In this document: piece after piece, positions 6,372 through 10,344 of the stretch
Layout of the letters: each line of letters opens with the position of its first letter
Position numbering within the stretch: the first letter of the stretch is position 1
NCBI GenBank assembly: GCA_031290535.1
Contig: JAITNI010000106.1
Coordinates: 1 to 10,344, forward strand
DNA: 10,344 nt
Direction of reading: 5' to 3'
From: Zoogloeaceae bacterium
GTDB taxonomy: Bacteria > Pseudomonadota > Gammaproteobacteria > Burkholderiales > Rhodocyclaceae
Program-made: the position numbers and the translations under genes
Notes under the pieces: generated by a model
The model's input: only the letters and a program-made list of their open reading frames with translations
Database searches by the model: none
Told to the model about the DNA's origin: nothing

Positions 6372-7055
6372 ATGAAAACAGTTGATCTCTCCACGGCCAG
6401 TGTGCGCGAACTGAATCAGGCGCTGCACGGGCAGGCACAACAGCTCACCGAGCGCGACTGGGCGATCACGCACCCGGCGGGCAAGCACAACATCGGCGTC
6501 GGCATCGACGAAGCGCTGAAAATCGACATTCACGGCCATGCCGGTTACTACTGCGCGGGCATGAACAAGAAGGCCAACGTCACCATCCACGGCAATGTCG
6601 GCGTCGGTGTGGCGGAAAACATGATGTCCGGCAGCGTGCGGGTGAAAGGCAACGCCTCGCAGTCCGCCGGGGCGACCGCGCATGGCGGCCTGCTGGTGAT
6701 CGAGGGCGACGCCGGGGCGCGCTGCGGCATTTCGATGAAGGGCGTCGATATTGTGGTCAAGGGCAGCATCGGCCACATGAGCTGCTTCATGGGGCAGGCG
6801 GGCCGTCTCGTGGTGTGCGGCGACGCGGGCGACAATCTGGGCGATTCGCTCTATGAGGTTCGCCTCTACGTGAAGGGCGCGGTCAAATCGCTCGGTTCGG
6901 ACTGCATAGAAAAGGAAGTGCGCCCGGAACACCTCATTGAACTGGCGGCCCTGCTGGCGCAGGCAGGCGTGGATGAAAAGCCGGAAAACTTCAAACGCTA
7001 TGGTTCCGCGCGCGAACTCTACAACTTCAAGGTGGATAACGCCGCCGCCTACTGA
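6372..7055 (+). CDS. glxC: GXGXG beta-helix subunit of split glutamate synthase (GlxC/MgsB)
   Basis: This 227-residue protein corresponds to the C-terminal right-handed beta-helix of the GltB large subunit of glutamate synthase. It is a structural domain that helps couple the glutaminase and synthase sites. Glycine-rich turns recur about every 20 residues from about 50 to 160: IHGHAGYYCAG, IHGNVGVGV, VKGNASQSAG, IEGDAGARCG, VKGSIGHMS and CGDAGDNLGD. Similar repeats occur in formylmethanofuran dehydrogenase subunit C, but the neighbours here point to glutamate synthase. The C-terminus (about 175-227) is helical and charged, with no domain I know. GAGG (6358-6361) stands ahead of the ATG at 6372. 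It is a stand-alone gene lying before the FMN gene, whereas in fused GltB this domain comes after the FMN domain. MgsB is the name in N-methylglutamate synthase. Confidence 0.87.
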   Translation: MKTVDLSTASVRELNQALHGQAQQLTERDWAITHPAGKHNIGVGIDEALKIDIHGHAGYYCAGMNKKANVTIHGNVGVGVAENMMSGSVRVKGNASQSAGATAHGGLLVIEGDAGARCGISMKGVDIVVKGSIGHMSCFMGQAGRLVVCGDAGDNLGDSLYEVRLYVKGAVKSLGSDCIEKEVRPEHLIELAALLAQAGVDEKPENFKRYGSARELYNFKVDNAAAY

Positions 7056-7061
7056 GGCGGC
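7044..7061 (+). other. hairpin overlapping the glxC stop codon
   Basis: GCCGCCT (7044-7050) pairs exactly with AGGCGGC (7055-7061) around the loop ACTG, and the stop codon TGA (7053-7055) lies at the loop and stem edge. A C-run and A-run follow rather than a T-run, so termination is unlikely. It could affect mRNA stability or reinitiation at the next gene, 40 bp away. It could also be simple GC-rich chance. Confidence 0.35.
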
Positions 7062-7095
7062 CTCTCCCCCCCAAAAAAACATGGAAAGCTGAAAA

Positions 7096-8421
7096 ATGAG
7101 CCAAACGCATCCTCCCATCCTGCGCGAATCCGCCACCTTCGACCGGCTGGTGATTCAGGAAATCCAGCGCGCCGCCGAAACCGGCATCTACGATATTCGC
7201 GGCGGCGGCACCAAGCGCCGCGTGCCCCACTTTGACGATCTGCTGCTGTTGGGCGCGAGCATTTCGCGCTATCCGCTCGAAGGCTACCGCGAAAAATGTG
7301 GCACGGACGTCATCCTTGGCGACCGCTTCGCCAAAAAGCCGCTGCATCTCAAAATCCCCATCACCATCGCCGGGATGAGTTTTGGCTCGCTCTCGGCGCA
7401 GGCCAAGGAAGCGCTGGGGCGCGGCGCGTCCATCGTCGGCACCAGCACCACCACTGGCGACGGCGGCATGACGCCGGAAGAGCGCGGCCAATCGAAACAA
7501 CTGGTCTACCAATACCTGCCCTCGCGCTACGGCATGAACCCGGACGACATTCGCAAGGCCGACGCCATTGAAGTGGTGCTCGGACAGGGCGCAAAACCGG
7601 GCGGCGGCGGCATGTTGCTGGGCATGAAAGTCACCGAACGGGTGGCCGGAATGCGAACCCTGCCGATCGGCGTCGATCAGAGGAGCGCCTGCCGTCACCC
7701 CGACTGGACAGGGCCGGATGATCTCGCCATCAAGATTGCCGAACTGCGCGAAATCACCGATTGGGAAAAACCCATTTACGTCAAGATCGGCGCGACGCGC
7801 CCCTATTACGATGTCAAGCTCGCCGTCAAGGCGGGCGCGGATGTGATCGTGCTGGACGGGATGCAGGGCGGCACGGCGGCGACGCAGGAAGTGTTTATTG
7901 AACACGTCGGCATTCCCATTCTGCCCGCCATTCCGCTGGCCGTGCAGGCATTGCAGGAAATGGGGATGCACAGGAAGGTACAACTGATTGTCTCCGGCGG
8001 CATCCGCAATGGCGGGGACGTGGCGAAGGCGATGGCGCTTGGCGCGGACGCGGTTTCCATCGGTACCGCCGCATTGATCGCGCTGGGCGACAACCACCCG
8101 ATTCTTGACCCGGAACTGAGAAAAATCGGCTCCGCCGCCGGGTTCTACGATGACTGGCACGAAGGCAAAGACCCGGCGGGCATCACCACGCAAGACCCGG
8201 AACTTTCCAAACGGCTTGACCCGGTGCTGGCAGGTCGCCGTCTGGCCAACTACCTGCGCGTGCTGGTGCTGGAAGCGCAGACGATGGCCCGCGCCTGCGG
8301 CAAATCGCACCTGCACAACCTCGACACCGACGACCTCGTGGCGCTGTCCGTCGAAGCCGCCGCGATGGCTCGTGTGCCGCTGGCGGGGACAAGCTGGATT
8401 CCCGGCGTGACGAAGTATTGA
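7096..8421 (+). CDS. glxD: FMN-binding glutamate synthase domain subunit (GlxD/MgsC)
   Basis: This 441-residue protein is the FMN-dependent TIM-barrel synthase domain of the GltB family. It forms the new C-N bond: glutamate from 2-oxoglutarate in GOGAT, or N-methylglutamate in the MgsABC enzyme. Family motifs are IAGMSFGSLSAQAKEALGRG (91-110), TTTGDGGM (118-125), GQGAKPGGGG (163-172), VKIGATRP (229-236), VLDGMQGGTAAT (252-263), SGGIRNGGDVAKA (300-312) and ALGADAVSIGTAALIALG (314-331). In GOGAT the next segment carries the three Cys of the 3Fe-4S cluster; here residues 332-361 contain none, and the only cysteines are at 68, 199 and 401. GITTQDPEL (362-370), equivalent to the GVATQ motif, is kept. 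GGAAAG (7083-7088) precedes the ATG. The family is secure; its substrate follows from the cluster and is not proven. Confidence 0.9.
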   Translation: MSQTHPPILRESATFDRLVIQEIQRAAETGIYDIRGGGTKRRVPHFDDLLLLGASISRYPLEGYREKCGTDVILGDRFAKKPLHLKIPITIAGMSFGSLSAQAKEALGRGASIVGTSTTTGDGGMTPEERGQSKQLVYQYLPSRYGMNPDDIRKADAIEVVLGQGAKPGGGGMLLGMKVTERVAGMRTLPIGVDQRSACRHPDWTGPDDLAIKIAELREITDWEKPIYVKIGATRPYYDVKLAVKAGADVIVLDGMQGGTAATQEVFIEHVGIPILPAIPLAVQALQEMGMHRKVQLIVSGGIRNGGDVAKAMALGADAVSIGTAALIALGDNHPILDPELRKIGSAAGFYDDWHEGKDPAGITTQDPELSKRLDPVLAGRRLANYLRVLVLEAQTMARACGKSHLHNLDTDDLVALSVEAAAMARVPLAGTSWIPGVTKY

Positions 8422-8423
8422 CC

Positions 8424-8504
8424 TTCGGCATCCCTCCCCTGTAGGAACGGGTAGCGCGCGTCCTGAGGGGAGGCAAGCCGTCCTGAAAAAGGCGGATTGC
8501 CGAA
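8424..8504 (+). ncRNA. candidate structured RNA or REP-like element between glxD and amtB
   Basis: The 125-bp gap between the glxD stop and the amtB start can fold as nested stems. TTCGGCA (8424-8430) pairs with TGCCGAA (8498-8504). Inside, CCTCCCCT (8433-8440) pairs with AGGGGAGG (8466-8473) and continues with AGGA (8443-8446) on TCCT (8461-8464). CCGTC (8478-8482) pairs with GGCGG (8491-8495) with one wobble. This makes a three-way junction. Part of the first arm (TGTAGGAACGGG) recalls REP-type repeats of gammaproteobacteria, so a dispersed repeat is an alternative. Eight Ts (8520-8527) follow, 15 bases after the last stem. The folding was done by eye; the function is unknown. Confidence 0.45.
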
Positions 8505-8546
8505 CCCGGTTTCAAGTTCTTTTTTTTCACCCACTGGAGACATGCC

Positions 8547-9887
8547 ATGTTCAACTTTTTTCCCTGTAAATCCAAAGCCTTTGTGCCCATCGCGCTGCTT
8601 TTACTGATGGGCGTGGCTTCCCCCGTCTGGGCGGCGGAAGAGGCCGCGCTGGATACCGGCGTGACGGCCTGGATGATGACTTCGGCAGCGCTCGTCATCA
8701 TGATGTGTTTGCCGGGACTCGCCATGTTTTACGCGGGCATGGTCAATACTAAAAACGCCCTCTCGGTGTTCTCGCAGTTTTTCGCCACGGCGGGCGTTAT
8801 CGCCGTGCTCTGGGTGGTGTTCGGATACAGCATCGCCACCGATACCACCGGCATGATTAAGGGCGTGTACAACCTGCACAGCTTCATCGGCGGCACGTCG
8901 GCCTTTTTTCTCCAGAACATCACGCCGGAGACGATTACGGCAGAGGGAATGCCGGAGACGGTGCTGGTGACGTTTCTGCTCTCCTTTGCCATCATCACCC
9001 CGGCGCTGATCGCGGGCGGTTTTGCGGAACGCATGAAATTTGTCAGCGCGGTGCTCTTCATGGCGCTCTGGTTTACGCTGGTGTATGCCCCAATGTCACA
9101 CATGGTCTGGGGCGGCGACGGTTCGCTGATGGCGAACTGGGGTGTGCTGGATTTTGCCGGCGGTACGGCGGTGCACATCAATTCCGGCGTGGCGGCGTTG
9201 GCGGCCTGTCTGGTGATCGGACAGCGCAAGGGCTATCCCACCCACTCCATGCCGCCGCACAACCTCGTCATCTGTCTGGTCGGGGCGGCGCTGGTCTGGA
9301 TCGGCTGGTTTGGCTTCAACGTGGGTTCGGCGCTTGAGGCGGGCGGCACGGCGGGCATCGCCATGCTGAACACCCAGTTGGGCGCGTGCGCCGGGGTGTT
9401 GGGCTGGATGCTGATCGAGCGGCTCATGACCCAACGCATCAGCGCGCTGGGCATTGCTTCCGGCGGCCTGGCCGGACTGGTCGGCATCACGCCCGGCTGC
9501 GCCTATGTGAGTCCGTTGGGCGCGCTCGCCATCGGCTTTATCGCGGGTATGGTCTGCTTTTATTTTGTCGCGGTGGTCAAACGCAAATTCGGCTATGACG
9601 ACACGCTGGACGTCTTCGGCCTGCACGGCGTCGGCGGCATTGTCGGGGCGATCCTGACGGGCGTGTTCTGCATCCCCGAACTGGGCGGCTACGCCAAAGA
9701 CGCGCACCTCGTGCCGCAAGTCCTCGCCCAGTTCAAGGGCGTCGCCTTTACGCTGGTCTACAGTTTTTCAATCAGCTGGCTCCTGCTCCAACTCCTCCAG
9801 AAAACCATCGGCCTGCGGGTAGACCCGGAAACTGAAAGCACAGGTCTGGATCAGTCGGAATATTCCGAAAAAGCCTACAACCTGTAA
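8547..9887 (+). CDS. amtB: AmtB-type ammonium/methylammonium transporter
   Basis: This 446-residue Amt/MEP/Rh channel of the inner membrane conducts ammonium, and methylammonium as an analogue, in trimers. A cleavable signal peptide is visible (hydrophobic 12-28, likely cut after VWA at 27-29), followed by about eleven hydrophobic segments. The twin pore histidines are His210 (DFAGGTAVHINSG) and His360 (DVFGLHGVGGIVGA). Asp202 matches the conserved ligand-site Asp, and Phe257 in GWFGFNVGSA matches a gate Phe. The C-terminus keeps a GLD plus E-x-AY pattern near 433-444, as in the cytoplasmic tail that E. coli AmtB uses with GlnK. The start at 8547 has GGAG (8536-8539) 7 bases ahead. It is the last gene of the nitrogen cluster, beyond a structured 125-bp gap, with no glnK beside it. 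Methylammonium import would suit the upstream enzymes, but transport specificity cannot be read from the sequence. Confidence 0.95.
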   Translation: MFNFFPCKSKAFVPIALLLLMGVASPVWAAEEAALDTGVTAWMMTSAALVIMMCLPGLAMFYAGMVNTKNALSVFSQFFATAGVIAVLWVVFGYSIATDTTGMIKGVYNLHSFIGGTSAFFLQNITPETITAEGMPETVLVTFLLSFAIITPALIAGGFAERMKFVSAVLFMALWFTLVYAPMSHMVWGGDGSLMANWGVLDFAGGTAVHINSGVAALAACLVIGQRKGYPTHSMPPHNLVICLVGAALVWIGWFGFNVGSALEAGGTAGIAMLNTQLGACAGVLGWMLIERLMTQRISALGIASGGLAGLVGITPGCAYVSPLGALAIGFIAGMVCFYFVAVVKRKFGYDDTLDVFGLHGVGGIVGAILTGVFCIPELGGYAKDAHLVPQVLAQFKGVAFTLVYSFSISWLLLQLLQKTIGLRVDPETESTGLDQSEYSEKAYNL

Positions 9888-9902
9888 CCTGGCGCAAACC
9901 CC

Positions 9903-9939
9903 CCTTCCCCCGCTGCGTATGCCGCGTGGCGGGGGAAGG
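9903..9939 (+). terminator. GC-rich hairpin after amtB, probable transcript end
   Basis: CCTTCCCCCGC (9903-9913) pairs perfectly over 11 bp with GCGGGGGAAGG (9929-9939) around a 15-base loop. The stem starts 16 bases after the amtB stop. No T-run follows on the + strand, so it may block exonucleases or act with Rho rather than terminate by itself. Confidence 0.55.
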
Positions 9940-9983
9940 CGCGCAAGCCGGGATGGTCGTCCGGGAAGGGGGCATCCTTGCCC

Positions 9984-9989
9984 TTGACA
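9984..9989 (+). promoter_or_regulatory. isolated perfect -35 hexamer before nitroreductase
   Basis: TTGACA occurs exactly, 133 bp before the nitroreductase ATG, in a gap (9888-10122) that otherwise holds only the amtB hairpin and an AT-rich stretch. No acceptable -10 lies 16-18 bp downstream (bases 10006-10013 read ACACTGGA), so it may need an activator or be chance. Confidence 0.2.
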
Positions 9990-10122
9990 CGGGAAGCGTT
10001 AAAAAACACTGGATATGTTTATCTGAAAGATGTCTTTTCCTCCGTGATCATTGGGGCGTATCTTCTCGCATGGCTTCAGTTTTTTTAAGCTCATTTTTTC
10101 AACCCACTTTACGGAGATTTGC

Positions 10123-10344
10123 ATGACTCAGAAACGTCCTGTTGAGCAGGGGGTCGCCCCCATTTTTGTGGAGCGCTGGTCGCCGCGCGCTTTTGATGAA
10201 TCTGTGATTTCCGAGGCGGAACTGCGCCGCTTTTTCGAGGCGGCCCGCTGGGCGCCTTCGGCCTACAACGCGCAACCCTGGCGATTTATTTATGTTCGTC
10301 GGGAGACGTCCGCCTGGCAAAAATCTCTTGACCTTCTGGTCGAA
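10123..10344 (+). CDS. nitroreductase-family protein, N-terminal part (runs off window)
   Basis: The first 74 codons are present and open to the window edge. The N-terminus has the two hallmarks of the FMN-dependent nitroreductase fold: RWSPRAFD (18-25), whose Arg and Ser-x-Arg contact FMN phosphate, and ARWAPSAYNAQPWRF (42-56), which lines the flavin site. Proteins of this fold reduce nitro compounds, quinones or enals with NAD(P)H. The natural substrate cannot be told from this part. GGAG (10113-10116) lies 6 bases before the ATG. The gene is separated from amtB by 235 bp and a strong hairpin, so it is probably its own transcription unit. No signal peptide is seen. It is truncated only by the window end, not by mutation. 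Confidence 0.88.
   Translation, partial: MTQKRPVEQGVAPIFVERWSPRAFDESVISEAELRRFFEAARWAPSAYNAQPWRFIYVRRETSAWQKSLDLLVE

Noticed and set aside
5184..7136. 650-codon open frame on the minus strand across the end of glnT, glxB and glxC
   Set aside because: It is antisense to three genes with clear family motifs, and its translation is rich in Arg, His, Ala and Gln without recognisable motifs. Long antisense frames are common in GC-rich DNA.
7027..8316. 429-codon minus-strand frame opposite glxD
   Set aside because: It is antisense to the FMN-binding synthase gene and shows no protein-family motif or convincing ribosome site.
8502..8527. Intrinsic terminator before amtB (GAAC/GTTC followed by eight Ts)
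   Set aside because: The stem is only 4 bp with a 10-base loop, too weak for a confident terminator. It is mentioned only as part of the structured spacer.
9926..10126. 66-codon plus-strand frame between amtB and the nitroreductase gene
   Set aside because: It begins inside the amtB hairpin and ends in the nitroreductase start, with no motif and an implausible composition.
1..10344. Defence island, prophage, CRISPR or biosynthetic cluster
   Set aside because: No repeat-spacer array, integrase, transposase, nuclease or assembly-line domain was found. All large genes belong to known housekeeping or nitrogen families.

Overview
The window is a GC-rich bacterial chromosome segment with dense genes and Shine-Dalgarno-type starts at most of them. 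It carries an RhlE-type helicase with a long proline-rich tail, a diderm-type lipoprotein and a sigma-54 promoter. Together these suggest a proteobacterium, most likely a betaproteobacterium (inference; no rRNA or other taxonomic marker is present). I see no tRNA, rRNA, CRISPR array, insertion sequence or phage gene.

Layout, left to right. Bases 1-192 hold a 12-bp perfect inverted repeat and no gene. A small unrecognised protein (193-453, +) is followed by an orphan PP2C-type Ser/Thr phosphatase (642-1532, +). The phosphatase converges, with only 9 bp between stop codons, on a minus-strand pair: an inner-membrane-type lipoprotein (3576 to 3085) and the RhlE-type DEAD-box RNA helicase (3044 to 1542). 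A 398-bp divergent intergenic region (3577-3974) follows. Its left half is AT-rich, with a 19-bp perfect inverted repeat and repeated TTTCAT/ATGAAA half-sites. Its right end has a consensus sigma-54 promoter, with an NtrC-like half-site about 145 bp upstream of the predicted start of transcription.

That promoter fires into the main feature, a nitrogen-assimilation cluster on the + strand. It encodes a GlnT/GMAS-type glutamine synthetase homologue (3975-5375) and a glutamate synthase split into three proteins: class II glutaminase (5439-6338), GXGXG beta-helix (6372-7055) and FMN-binding synthase domain (7096-8421). A strongly structured 126-bp spacer separates these from an AmtB-type ammonium/methylammonium channel (8547-9887). 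A GC-rich hairpin follows amtB, and then the start of a nitroreductase-family gene runs off the right edge (10123-10344).

The cluster can be read as an import and amide-transfer module: AmtB brings in ammonium or methylammonium, the GS homologue makes glutamine or gamma-glutamylmethylamide, and the split synthase moves the amino group to make glutamate or N-methylglutamate. The gene content matches the gmaS-mgsABC half of the N-methylglutamate pathway of methylamine users, and also the rhizobial glnT-glxBCD type. Against ordinary GS/GOGAT, the GS homologue lacks both acidic ammonium-site residues, and the FMN subunit has no cysteines where the 3Fe-4S cluster would sit. No N-methylglutamate dehydrogenase (mgd) gene, no GltD and no glnK is in the window, so the substrate remains open. 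No wholly new system is evident. The best leads are the repeat-rich operator region, the structured glxD-amtB spacer and the substrate of the GS/GOGAT-like module.
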